A DNA stretch of 64,000 nucleotides from Isoperla grammatica (taxonomy: Eukaryota; Arthropoda; Insecta; Plecoptera; Perlodidae): positions 32,139,624-32,203,623 of the forward strand of contig OX246746.1 of assembly GCA_945910005.1 (NCBI GenBank). The letters are read 5' to 3'. The notes below the pieces were generated by a model, which saw nothing but the letters and a program-made list of their open reading frames with translations, was not told where the DNA came from and ran no database searches. Positions within the stretch are counted from its first letter, which is position 1. Each line of letters opens with the position of its first letter. A program made the position numbers and the translations under genes. This document shows, piece after piece, positions 44,271 to 55,648 of this stretch.

Positions 44271-47200
44271 CTGACATAGTACTCAGCCATGTCCCGTAGT
44301 AACACCTTGTCTGCTGACATAGTACTCAGCCATGTCCCGTAGTAACACCTTGTCTGCTGACATAGTACTCAGCCATGTCCCGTAGTAACACCAATTGTCT
44401 GTCGACATAGTACTCAGCCATGTCCCGTAGTAACACCTTGTCTGTTGACATAGCACTCAAGCCATGTCCCGTAGTAACACCTTGTCCGTCGACATAGTAC
44501 TCAGCCATGTCCCGTAGTAACACCTTGTCTGTCGACATAGTACTCAGCCATGTCCCGTAGTAACACCTTGTCTGTTGACATAGTACTCAGCCATGTCCCG
44601 TAGTAACACCTTGTCTGCTGACATAGTACTCAGCCATGTCCCGTAGTAACACCTTGTCTGCTGACATAGTACTCAGCCATGTCCCGTAGTAACACCTTGT
44701 CTGTCGACATAGTACTCAGCCATGTCCCGTAGTAACACCTTGTCTGTTGACATAGTACTCAGCCATGTCCCGTAGTAACACCTTGTCTGCTGACATAGTA
44801 CTCAGCCATGTCCCGTAGTAACACCTTGTCTGTTGACATAGTACTCAGCCATGTCCCGTAGTAACACCTTGTCTGTCAACATAGTACTCAGCCATGTCCC
44901 GTAGTAACACCTTGTCTGTCGACATAGTACTCAGCCATGTCCCGTAGTAACACCTTGTCTGTCGACATAGTACTCAGCCATGTCCCGTAGTAACACCTTG
45001 TCTGTCGACATAGTACTCAGCCATGTCCCGTAGTAACACCTTGTCTGCTGACATAGTACTCAGCCATGTCCCGTAGTAACACCTTGTCTGCTGACATAGT
45101 ACTCAGCCATGTCCCGTAGTAACACCTTGTCTGTCGACATAGTACTCAGCCATGTCCCGTAGTAACACCTTGTCTGTCGACATAGTACTCAGCCATGTCC
45201 CGTAGTAACACCTTGTCTGCTGACATAGTACTCAGCCATGTCCCGTAGTAACACCTTGTCTGCTGACATAGTACTCAGCCATGTCCCGTAGTAACACCTT
45301 GTCTGTTGACATAGTACTCAGCCATGTCCCGTAGTAACACCTTGTCTGTCAACATAGTACTCAGCCATGTCCCGTAGTAACACCTTGTCTGTCGACATAG
45401 TACTCAGCCATGTCCCGTAGTAACACCTTGTCTGTCGACATAGTACTCAGCCATGTCCCGTAGTAACACCTTGTCTGTCGACATAGTACTCAGCCATGTC
45501 CCGTAGTAACACCTTGTCTGCTGACATAGTACTCAGCCATGTCCCGTAGTAACACCTTGTCTGCTGACATAGTACTCAGCCATGTCCCGTAGTAACACCT
45601 TGTCTGTCGACATAGTACTCAGCCATGTCCCGTAGTAACACCTTGTCTGTTGACATAGTACTCAGCCATGTCCCGTAGTAACACCTTGTCTGTCGACATA
45701 GTACTCAGCCATGTCCCGTAGTAACACCTTGTCTGTTGACATAGTACTCAGCCATGTCCCGTAGTAACACCTTGTCTGTCAACATAGTACTCAGCCATGT
45801 CCCGTAGTAACACCTTGTCTGTCGACATAGTACTCAGCCATGTCCCGTAGTAACACCTTGTCTGTCAACATAGTACTCAGCCATGTCCCGTAGTAACACC
45901 TTGTCTGTCGACATAGTACTCAGCCATGTCCCGTAGTAACACCTTGTCTGTCGACATAGTACTCAGCCATGTCCCGTAGTAACACCTTGTCTGTCGACAT
46001 AGTACTCAGCCATGTCCCGTAGTAACACCTTGTCTGCTGACATAGTACTCAGCCATGTCCCGTAGTAACACCTTGTCTGCTGACATAGTACTCAGCCATG
46101 TCCCGTAGTAACACCTTGTCTGTCGACATAGTACTCAGCCATGTCCCGTAGTAACACCTTGTCTGTTGACATAGTACTCAGCCATGTCCCGTAGTAACAC
46201 CTTGTCTGCTGACATAGTACTCAGCATGTCCCGTAGTAACACCTTGTCTGTTGACATAGTACTCAGCCATGTCCCGTAGTAACACCTTGTCTGTCAACAT
46301 AGTACTCAGCCATGTCCCGTAGTAACACCTTGTCTGTCGACATAGTACTCAGCCATGTCCCGTAGTAACACCTTGTCTGTCGACATAGTACTCAGCCATG
46401 TCCCGTAGTAACACCTTGTCTGCTGACATAGTACTCAGCCATGTCCCGTAGTAACACCTTGTCTGTTGACATAGTACTCAGCCATGTCCCGTAGTAACAC
46501 CTTGTCTGCTGACATAGTACTCAGCCATGTCCCGTAGTAACACCTTGTCTGCTGACATAGTACTCAGCCATGTCCCGTAGTAACACCTTGTCTGTTGACA
46601 TAGTACTCAGCCATGTCCCGTAGTAACACCTTGTCTGTCGACATAGTACTCAGCCATGTCCCGTAGTAACACCTTGTCTGCTGACATAGTACTCAGCCAT
46701 GTCCCGTAGTAACACCTTGTCTGTTGACATAGTACTCAGCCATGTCCCGTAGTAACACCTTGTCTGCTGACATAGTACTCAGCCATGTCCCGTAGTAACA
46801 CCTTGTCTGTCGACATAGTACTCAGCCATGTCCCGTAGTAACACCTTGTCTGTCGACATAGTACTCAGCCATGTCCCGTAGTAACACCTTGTCTGCTGAC
46901 ATAGTACTCAGCCATGTCCCGTAGTAACACCTTGTCTGTCGACATAGTACTCAGCCATGTCCCGTAGTAACACCTTGTCTGTCGACATAGTACTCAGCCA
47001 TGTCCCGTAGTAACACCTTGTCTGTCGACATAGTACTCAGCCATGTCCCGTAGTAACACCTTGTCTGTCGACATAGTACTCAGCCATGTCCCGTAGTAAC
47101 ACCTTGTCTGCTGACATAGTACTCAGCCATGTCCCGTAGTAACACCTTGTCTGTCGACATAGTACTCAGCCATGTCCCGTAGTAACACCTTGTCTGCTGA

Positions 47201-48235
47201 CAGTACTCAGCCATGTCCCGTAGTAACACCTTGTCTGTCGACATAGTACTCAGCCATGTCCCGTAGTAACACCTTGTCTGCTGACATAGTACTCAGCCAT
47301 GTCCCGTAGTAACACCTTGTCTGTCGACATAGTACTCAGCCATGTCCCGTAGTAACACCTTGTCTGTCGACATAGTACTCAGCCATGTCCCGTAGTAACA
47401 CCTTGTCTGTCGACATAGTACTCAAGCCATGTCCCGTAGTAACACCTTGTCTGCTGACATAGTACTCAGCCATGTCCCGTAGTAACACCTTGTCTGCTGA
47501 CATAGTACTCAGCCATGTCCCGTAGTAACACCTTGTCTGTTGACATAGTACTCAGCCATGTCCCGTAGTAACACCTTGTCTGTTGACATAGTACTCAGCC
47601 ATGTCCCGTAGTAACACCTTGTCTGCTGACATAGTACTCAGCCATGTCCCGTAGTAACACCTTGTCTGTTGACATAGTACTCAGCCATGTCCCGTAGTAA
47701 CACCTTGTCTGTTTACATAGTACTCAGCCATGTCCCGTAGTAACACCTTGTCTGTTGACATAGTACTCAGCCATGTCCCGTAGTAACACCTTGTCTGTTG
47801 ACATAGTACTCAGCCATGTCCCGTAGTAACACCTTGTCTGCTGACATAGTACTCAGCCATGTCCCGTAGTAACACCTTGTCTGCTGACATAGTACTCAGC
47901 CATGTCCCGTAGTAACACCTTGTCTGCTTACATAGTACTCAGCCATGTCCCGTAGTAACACCTTGTCTGTTGACATAGTACTCAGCCATGTCCCGTAGTA
48001 ACACCTTGTCTGCTGACATAGTACTCAGCCATGTCCCGTAGTAACACCTTGTCTGCTTACATAGTACTCAGCCATGTCCCGTAGTAACACCTTGTCTGCT
48101 GACATAGTACTCAGCCATGTCCCGTAGTAACACCATGTCTGTTGACATAGTACTCAAACCATGTCCCGTAGTAACACCTTGTCTGTCGACATAGTACTCA
48201 AGCCATGTCCCGTAGTTACATCTTATCTGTATCAA
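44271..48235. repeat. Satellite, 43-bp unit, ~92 copies, with higher-order pattern
   Basis: The unit is CATAGTACTCAGCCATGTCC plus CGTAGTAACACCTTGTCTGTCGA. Copies are almost identical except for a two- to three-base variable site (GCTGA, GTCGA, GTTGA or GTCAA). The rare GTCAA variant falls at about 44871, 45344, 45774, 45860 and 46289. The first spacing is exactly 473 bases (11 units), and the order of variants around it is repeated. Rare length changes occur, for example a lost base near 46220. Units at the right end (after 48120) are more diverged and the array decays by 48235. Minus-strand frames in it are artefacts. Confidence 0.97.
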
Positions 48236-48303
48236 GATGTTACAATATTTATTAAGCGAGCGAAGCGAACGTTGCCACTTGACTCTTATGGCACTTCGTT
48301 CTG

Positions 48304-48325
48304 TTTTTTTTTTTTTTTTTTTTTT
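48304..48325. repeat. T22 homopolymer
   Basis: A run of 22 T shortly after the satellite. It may be the tail of a retroposed sequence on the minus strand, but no body was recognised. Confidence 0.8.
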
Positions 48326-48440
48326 ATGTCCGTCGATAGCGGTCGAACGGAAAATCCGATCAACTTGAAATTTGAACCATCCACAAGCCTCGATGTGCAT
48401 TGAAGGTGTATAGTTTTGAGGCAAAATCGTTTGAAAAGTT

Positions 48441-48705
48441 GCAAAGTTACACCATAGTTACTGCAAAATATTTTTCTGAAACAAAATGGCAGCCAAATGT
48501 GAGATAGCCATATTTTTTTAAAGCTTTTTCCGATCACGAATATGTTCATGTTATGGCGATCTGATAAATATTGGCAAAGTTACACAAAAGTTACTCGAAA
48601 ATATATTTCTGAAACACAGTAACAGCAAAATGTGAGGTGGCTATCTTATATTTATTTTTTGTCCGGTCACGAATATACTAATGTCAACGCGATTTGATAT
48701 GTATT
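48441..48705. repeat. 133-bp tandem duplication
   Basis: GCAAAGTTACAC at 48441 and 48574 each begin a block with AGTTACT, TTTCTGAAACA, AAATGTGAG and CACGAATAT in the same order. Identity is moderate, so the duplication is old. A third, weaker piece may lie upstream near 48340-48440. Confidence 0.75.
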
Positions 48706-49756
48706 AGAGGCAGAAATTACATTTCTATTGCTGTCAATAACTGTTAGTAACGGTGGCGGACCGCGGCGAAAACATGACAGCGAAAATTCTTAGCAACGCA
48801 TATTGCACTGCATCCAACAATGTCGGGAAGTATAATAGCTATGGAAATTAGAAACATTTTTGCAATGCGCATTCTTGAATTGTTGAAATCTTTTCGCCAG
48901 AAAGTTCGTAGATATTGACGCGCTCGCTTATCAACGCGTCAAACAGAGCGTTTTCCTAGTAATAAGAAAACATGTGGAACATTTTGTTATCCAGTGGGTG
49001 ATATGAAAAACCAAAGACTGATGAAAAAGATGTTTACGGCGGCCAAGAAATACCCTCAGTATTAGAGCAGCCAAGTTTTGCGTCTAGTATTGGGCGAGGT
49101 GGTGGAGGGGGGGCACGGTACATTTAAGGAGGCGTTTCTCCTACTTAAGCAAATGTTTTTGTAAGCGTCATAAAAAGCAAACAGATGTAGAAGCATTGTA
49201 AAAATTCCTCAGTTTTTAAGTTCCAGTTCTAGTTCCAGACTGTAGGAAACCTATGAAATTGGTCTCGAATCCAGCAAAAAGATATCATAGTGTGCTATCC
49301 ACATGCAGTTTCTAATGGCGTAACTGCATTAATAGGCAAGTAAACAGTAGCAATTTGAATGAAAATCTGAAATCTGAAAATCTGATCTGAATCTGCATGA
49401 CTCGGACAGTGTTAAAGAAAAGCTGGTTTAATTACAAGTTTAAAATGTAACCTTTCCTTCAGTATCCGCGGAATATTCTAATCAATTTCATCCGTTTGTT
49501 ATTCATTGTAAAATAGTTATTTTATTTCTATGCTAATCGAAAAATCTAGTTAAAAGTGGCGCATTCGGATGTAAAACACGATTTGAAGGGAGGTTTAATC
49601 ACATTTTCACACATGGATGAGTGTACGTAGGCGTGAGAAGAATCTCATTATGTAACGTGTCTCGATGGTGTAACGCTGTTGCTGGAGTTGTCTTGTTATG
49701 TCCATGCACGCTCCATAACAGCCTGTCTTCTCGTTTACCCTTCTAAACTAAGTAAC
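48706..49756. other. Spacer, nothing recognised
   Basis: About 1 kb of unique-looking DNA; no supported gene. Confidence 0.4.
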
Positions 49757-50277
49757 AGGGTTCTTGTTGTCCAAGCTATGCGACTACCCCTCGAATTACT
49801 TTCTATTACAACCCCCGACCGCGACCCGACACTCGGTAGCAATTATCGTACTGTTTTATCTCTATTTTGCATATCGAAACAACACTTACTTATTGAAAAG
49901 CTAATTTTGTATCGATTTCAACTTAATTTTGCCAATTTGTGGAAGAGCTCGAATTATTATGAAAGTTATATTTTGAATTTCGTTTCTAGACAAAATCGAA
50001 GTGAATGACGTTAACAACATTTATTGCATAACATGAATGAAACACAAGAAACAACATTCATAAGAAATTCAACCTGTTTCACTAATTGGGAAAATTAGGT
50101 TGAAAACGACAAAAAATTAGTTTTTCAGTATGTGAGTTGTTGTAGTAATAGACACAAGAGATCAATTAGTACGATAATGACTACCGAGCCTGGAGTCACG
50201 GTCGGGCTGGCGCGGTGGTGGAAGACTGGAATTCGAGGGGTAGACGCATAGTTTGGACCACAGTCTTGGTTGTACCC
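49757..50277. mobile_element. ~520-bp element with ~95-bp inverted arms
   Basis: The left arm (about 49757-49853) and right arm (about 50165-50277) pair: GCTATGCGACTACCCCTCGA against TCGAGGGGTAGACGCATAGT, and CTCGGTAGCAATTATCGTAC against GTACGATAATGACTACCGAG. The arms are GC-rich with an AT-rich centre. It is a foldback-type or MITE-type non-coding repeat. Exact ends and target duplication were not resolved. The plus frame 49679-50008 runs across the left arm and is not a gene. Confidence 0.75.
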
Positions 50278-51661
50278 CCACTCTAAAGCCTAGGCGCGTT
50301 AGGGGTCCAGCCAAGGAAGGGAAGCTCGCTTCGAGCTGAACAAACTTGCGTTTTTATTATTTGCTTTCGTCTTTTTCGGATCTATTGTGATTAGCGTATT
50401 ATTACTTGAGTACACAAATTGAATAATGTGGGTTAGATATTTAGCTTGTATTTTTAATTCGATAACTTTGTTCGCCGAGTGTCTACGATAGAAACTGCCC
50501 ATGGAAGTTTGTCCTCGGGAAAATACGTCATACTTAAATAATCTACAACACTTGGCAAATTTGTATCGTAGGAACTCGGAGAAAAGAGTGAAATTCATAA
50601 AAATGCAAATTATTAAATAATTGAAAAAGTTGTTCACGAAATAGAATTGTCTTGATAACAATAGATTAAAAAAGGATGATAACAGACCGATTCAGCCATA
50701 AAACTATCGGCTTATTCGCTTCAAAACCAGTCAATTGCCGATACTCTACAAATGAATCATGATGTTTTAATGGTTTAATATATTTTGGCTAAGTAAAAAA
50801 AAGTCTAGTTAATTAATAAGATGGCCGTTTTCCAAAATATCGAAAGGTATTTTTTCAAAGTAATGATGTTTATGATCCCCAATTATTGTTTGTACAGCGC
50901 AGCTGCGGTGTTAAGTGTTAATAAAATAAACGAAAGCAATAAAATTTCGGAAAAAATAATTAACTTTCGAATCTAAGAATACAGTAATTGAATAACCCAC
51001 AAGCTAAGACATGTTTTATCTGCGGGTATTTGATTTAATTAAGTTGGACAGTTTTCCGAGGTCTCTTGTCAACTTGATTAATATCGTAAATCAAAATCAA
51101 AATTGTTGTTATTGGTGTCATTTTAATGACATCTAACTAATCTAACTGTTTAATACTGTTATACGTTACGTCGTCCCTAATTCCCTATTGGCTAATGATT
51201 TTGATAATCTTATCATACTTCGTTGATAAGAAACTACTAAAGTCGTTCCACAGCAACCTTGTGAATGCTGACATCATAGATGAGTGAGGCTGGGCCAACC
51301 AAATGTTCATATTTGAAAAGCCCCTCGCTCGTTCGTTCGTTCGTTTCCGTGTCCGGAACACCGTTCTAGACAACTAATTTCCAAAAATCCGCCACTTTTA
51401 TGGCTTTGTCATTCACAAGGTTGCTATGGAACCACTTAATACGTACCAACCTAAATCTAGTTGAATCTCGTTCTCATTACTCCGGTGTCGTAGTTATTCT
51501 GTCAGCGCGTCTGTTGGCAGGCGTTGTATAGGCACATTCCAAGCAAGGCTACTCCATGCAGTGGACAATAGCAACTTGATACCGCGGTGAGTGCCATTGA
51601 AATAGACCGCTACGCGTACAGCGACCATCTCTTCTGAGAGTTGTATAGCTCACATTGTCTG
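50278..51661. other. Spacer, nothing recognised
   Basis: About 1.4 kb. A minus frame of 120 codons (50661-50299) is lysine/phenylalanine-rich and has no motif. A short (CGTT)n run lies near 51331-51345. Confidence 0.4.
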
Positions 51662-51665
51662 TTAA

Positions 51666-52324
51666 AGGAATAGTCAGGTGAAAAACTAAAAATCACCAAT
51701 GAGTCATAAGTGCATGAAATTCAGTTATGTGTAAAATAAAATCGATATAGGTTGCTTCAATGCAAGAAATAAAATAGTGAACATTAAGCTATTCTACTAG
51801 ATTCCCTTCGCCAGCTCTGCTGCATTTTTCTTCTAAAGCGTTGTACAGCTGTATCGGTTCTGAGCTCGCTAGCGCCTTCCCGATAGACAGAGCACTCATT
51901 GTGTAATACGAGTCCAGCCACAACACTCGGCGACTGCGGACAGTGCCGCTCAAAACAGATTGTAACTTTTCTACACATCAAGTCACAAAAAAACTAATTG
52001 CAGGGCATTTTGTAGAAGTACACGTTCGTACCAAGAAGCATGTTATCGGTAGAGAAACGATGCACATTAAACCTCTGGATCGATTTTTGATAAGTGCCCT
52101 ATTTTAGCAATGGTTTTACTATCTCGAGGCAACATTTTTTTTATTTGGGAATTACTATGAGAAGAGTTGCTCGGTGCTACTTGGTAGCAACAAGCCAACA
52201 ATCGCGTTTTTTTAATTTTTTAACCACCTGCTTTTAAAGTTTGGTATCTTTAAGTCATGTTTTCCATATTTGATGGTGGGCATATACAAATGGTGTTTTT
52301 TTAGTTTTTCATCTGACTATCCCT
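51666..52324. mobile_element. 659-bp TTAA-flanked MITE, family K1 copy 2, reversed
   Basis: Same family as 40167-40836 but in the opposite orientation. It starts AGGAATAGTCAGGTGAAAA, ends TTTTTCATCTGACTATCCCT, and has TTAA at 51662-51665 and 52325-52328. Internal sequence aligns end to end with copy 1 when reversed, including the CAATGAGTCATAAGTGCATG segment. The two copies flank the 43-bp satellite at distances of about 3.4 kb on each side. Confidence 0.88.
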
Positions 52325-52620
52325 TTAACGCGATGGAACTGTACCTGCATGACACGGTTGCCGTTGGCATGACATGGATAACGTTGGCATTTTGCCAGTA
52401 ATGATATGCTGGGATGTTTCTCAGTCGAGGTAATTCCTTCAACTAGAGGTGTCTTCAAACTCATATCACATTGAAATTTGCTCTATTTGTTGAAGTTGTA
52501 CCGCTTTTATATACGTTTAGGCAACGGTATGTAATATAATACCAACATTTATAATAAAAACACTGTAGGACTTACACAGTTAAAATTTTCTCGATGTTGT
52601 TCAACATCACGTCACGCAAT

Positions 52621-52651
52621 ATTTCGACAGCTGCTCTGCTGTCATCATCAG
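52621..52651 (-). ncRNA. Candidate hammerhead-like ribozyme core
   Basis: The minus strand reads CTGATGA, then TGACAGC-AGAGCA-GCTGTC (a six-pair stem with a six-base loop), then GAAAT. CUGAUGA plus a stem plus GAAA is the hammerhead core arrangement, and hammerheads are known in terminal parts of Penelope-like elements. One extra base lies between CUGAUGA and the stem, and helices I and III are not obvious by eye, so activity is uncertain. The 19-23 kb copies carry related but defective words. Confidence 0.4.
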
Positions 52652-52792
52652 GCACGACTGAGGGGTAGATCAACAGTCTCGAAGTGGTAACGGCGCAGTC
52701 TCGTGGTGACGTGTAAACCAGCTGGCTTACAAGGCTGGCACACACGGTCTACTTTGCATTCATTATCCGTTCAACATCTTTAGCAATTATTG

Positions 52793-53153
52793 GGTATAGT
52801 AGCCGCCAATTTAGTAGAGCGCTTCGCCGAGCCCTATTGTACAAGCATTATACGCATCTTTAAACTCCACTTTAAGGTGGACAAAAGGCTGCAATTCCAA
52901 CCGCAGGTAGAATGTTGCACTACCCGTCTGCACAGAGAAAAACATCGACCTCACAGGTATGGCCTATGGCCAAATGTTTTCATCGCAGGAAGTAATATTA
53001 CCAGCACGTTCTTCGAAGCACTGAAGCGCACTGGAGGGTGTCATTGGTAATGAGAGGTATTATTATTCATTGACAGGTACAAGTTGTCGCATAACAGTTC
53101 AACCAAATACAAAGAAATAGCCGGCGCTCTACTAAATTGTTGGCTACTATACC
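52793..53153. repeat. 30-bp inverted repeat pair
   Basis: GGTATAGTAGCCGCCAATTT (52793 on) and AAATTGTTGGCTACTATACC (ending 53153) pair over 30 bases with about three mismatches, across a 300-base centre within the Penelope 3' part. They may mark a small extra insertion or a structured 3' region. Confidence 0.7.
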
Positions 53154-53586
53154 AAATTCCCTTTATTTCCACGCTGGGGCTACTAATGATCTTCGCACTA
53201 CTGCACGCCACAATGGCCGCCTCTTTTACCTTGCGTTTTCTCATATCCCTCGACAAGGTGCGAGCGGAAGTCGAAACTGAGTGGTGACACCGGGAATAAA
53301 CGTGATCTGCAAGTTGTGAGCTGGTAACCCTTTTGTTCCGAACATTGATCTGGTGTTCTTTTATCCTAACTTGCAGTGGTCGTTTAGTTTCTCAAATAGA
53401 TAATTCCCCACACTAACACGTGATGGAATATACACAACACATAGATTCTTGAACCTTATTCTCCGGTTTGTTTTTAATGAAAACATTTCGTAGGCAACCA
53501 TAAGACCTGAACACCGTCCTTATATTGAAGGAGCTTAAAACCCTCCTTATAATTTCCGCTATTTGCGGGACATATTGAATAGCTAC
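53100..53586 (-). pseudogene. Penelope C-terminal part: linker and GIY-YIG remains
   Basis: From 53586 downward: YVPQIAEIIRRVLSSFNIRT, then VFRSYGCLRNVF, then ESMCCVYSITC, a stop, and the endonuclease region with ETKRPLQVRIKEHQ and EAAIVAC...IISSPSVEIKGIW. This is the expected order after a Penelope reverse transcriptase. Two in-frame stops fall within the GIY-YIG start, so the nuclease is dead even apart from the hAT insertion. It continues the frame lost at 54482, on the far side of the hAT element. Confidence 0.85.
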
Positions 53587-54481
53587 CAGTGGCGGCTCGT
53601 GGGGTTTGAAATGGGTAGGGCACAAATCAGTTAACATTTAAAAAGGGTTGTTATAGTCTTCATTTAGAAGATAATAAATAACAGCACATGCATACTTACC
53701 TGATAATTTAATGTCTGTATACTAGTGCTAAGAAGTTACTTTTGGAAGTCTATTTTTAATTTGGCATACCTGAGTTATACTCAAGTCAAGCCTTGGTCGG
53801 CCTAATGTCTTTGCTACCAGTCTCTCTTCATAATTCAAATGTTTATGTTTTATGTGCCTCACCTCGTTCATTTTGTTTGACTATTACTACAAAGTCAAAA
53901 GCGACACATCACACAGTGACACAACACAACACGCACACGCACTACACTACACTATAGAACCAAGACAACCACCTGTCTTCACACAACTAACAACACCACG
54001 CCCACACGTACTTACTAAACGGCGCCTCGCTCCGTACTGGGGCTCTTGACAAACATGCTCATTCGTCATGTAAAATCTGCCGTCTCCACTCACTTTATCA
54101 GCGGAAAAACGTAACTGCGCATGCGCGGTATGAGTGTTATCGGCATGGGCTCCCCCCCCCCCCCCCTCCCGGGGACTCACCAGGCAACAAAATGCAAGAC
54201 GCGATAAACCCAAAGACGCAGCGGCCAGCGATATCGGTAGCTAAAACCCAAAACGTAATCGTAACGAGCTCTGTCGGAGACTTCGGGTACCGCCGTCTGC
54301 CTGGATAAGTCAGCGCACCGCGCCTTTATTTGAATGTGCACATTACAATAACAAACTTTTCGATTTTATGTAAACACACCAAAAAACCACAACTCGTAAT
54401 TAAATGTGAGCGATTGTTTGTGGTTGGCGGGAGGGGAGGGAGGGCACATGTTCGTGTGCCCTTATGGGCGAGCCGCCTCTG
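53587..54481. mobile_element. 895-bp non-autonomous hAT element
   Basis: Ends are CAGTGGCGGCTCG and CGAGCCGCCTCTG, inverted with one mismatch, starting CAG and ending CTG as hAT elements do. The 8-base target duplication ATAGCTAC is perfect (53579-53586, 54482-54489). No transposase frame is present. A C15 tract lies at 54152-54166. The first ~190 bases recur at 57758. The minus-strand frame 55599-54400 ends inside it, giving a false 28-residue C-terminus to the reverse transcriptase. Confidence 0.93.
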
Positions 54482-55599
54482 ATAGCTACCGTAGCAAGAG
54501 GGTTATTCCTCTCCATTTCGACACCCTCACCTTTACGACTGGGACCTCCACTTAACACCCTGTCTATAACCTCCGGAGGATACCCATTCAGTAAAAAAGC
54601 GAATTTGAGATAATCTAGTTCACCTTCAAGCACTTCAGCGTTGGAACAAACTGTCCTCGCTCTTTGCCCCAGACATTTAATAACCCCCTCTTTCACATGC
54701 TTCGGGTGGTTAGACAAGTAGTGAATGTACTGATTCGTATGCGTGGGTTTCCTATAGATCCCAGTAACAAGACGGCCAGATCGTTTCTCAACCTCTACAT
54801 CAAGAAACGGAATTTTGTTGTTTTTCTGAACTTCTAACGTAAACTTAATGTGTGGGTCTATTTCATTGATAAAACTGAGAAGTATGTCAAGTGAAGGTCT
54901 TCCGTGTTCCCATATGCTAAACACATCGTCAACGATTCTCCTCCACACCTTAGGCGTATGTATCAATCCACTCGTCATAACACCCCGTTCTAAGTCAACC
55001 ATAAACAGGTCGCTAAGAATAGGAGACAGGCAGCTACCCATTGCAAGGCCTTCTGTTTGTTTATAAAATTCCGTTTTGAATTGGAAATAGTTCGAATCCA
55101 GGCAGAGGGTCGACAACTCCATTATAGTATCTATAGGTAACGATGTTCTCTCATGCAGCGACTCGTCATTCCCAAGGTGGCGTTTCACAATCAACAAGGT
55201 TTTAGGAATAGCAACATTATTAAACAGATTGACAACATCAAAACTTATCATCAAGTCCAACTCATTAACCTCCAGGTGTCTGGTCATATCTATCAAATTA
55301 CTCGTATCTTTTATTTGATACGGGGAAATACCCCCAAACGGTTTAAGAATATTCAAGAGAAATCTTGACAGAGCTGCCGTGGGAGCCCCCTTGGTACTAA
55401 CAATCGGCCTAAAAGGCGCATGCGGTTTGTGGATCTTGGGTTGACCAAATATATGGGGCGGCTTAGAGTAATGAGGAATTAGAGAAAATCTAACTTTGTC
55501 ATCCAACTGGTGTTTGTATTTCCAGAGCGTGGAGTAAACAGCCCGTTCTATTCTTTCTGTGGAATCTTTCTCTAGATGTTTGTACTGAGCAGTTGACAC
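54482..55599 (-). pseudogene. Penelope-like reverse transcriptase, interrupted
   Basis: About 372 codons of a well-preserved frame. IFGQPKIHKPHAPFRPIVS lies at residues 50-68, SFDVVNLFNNVAI at 119-131, and EGLAMGSCLSP at 183-193. The catalytic VDD is at 223-225 (RRIVDDVFSIW), IPFLDVEV at 263-270, and the family hallmark YRKPTHTNQYIHY at 282-294. All catalytic aspartates are present. The start used, GTG at 55599, is only the limit of the open frame; the usual N-terminal PADKG block is missing. The frame is intact until it enters the hAT insertion at its C-terminal side. The protein would copy RNA at nicked DNA in the nucleus. Confidence 0.92.
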
Positions 55600-55648
55600 T
55601 TATGTCCATTATTTGTTGCTCATAAATTTTTGTGTAAGTCCTACAGTG

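Larger units (their letters stand above)
52561..55648 (-). mobile_element. Penelope-like element with hAT insertion
   Basis: The minus strand carries, in order, the reverse transcriptase (55599-54482), a foreign hAT element (54481-53587), linker and GIY-YIG coding remains (53586-53100), and a non-coding 3' region. A 17-base word marks both ends in opposite orientation: CACTGTAGGACTTACAC at 52561-52577 and GTGTAAGTCCTACAGTG at 55632-55648. The N-terminal part before the KPPHIF...PKIHK block is short, so the copy is probably 5'-truncated. It belongs to a different Penelope lineage from the one at 19-23 kb, as the proteins differ substantially. Confidence 0.85.

Noticed and set aside
44271..48235. 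Possible CRISPR-like array
   Set aside because: The 43-bp units are contiguous with no unique spacers, and the context is eukaryotic; it is a satellite.
48068..48424. 118-codon minus frame
   Set aside because: A lysine run from the T22 tract joined to satellite sequence; not a protein.
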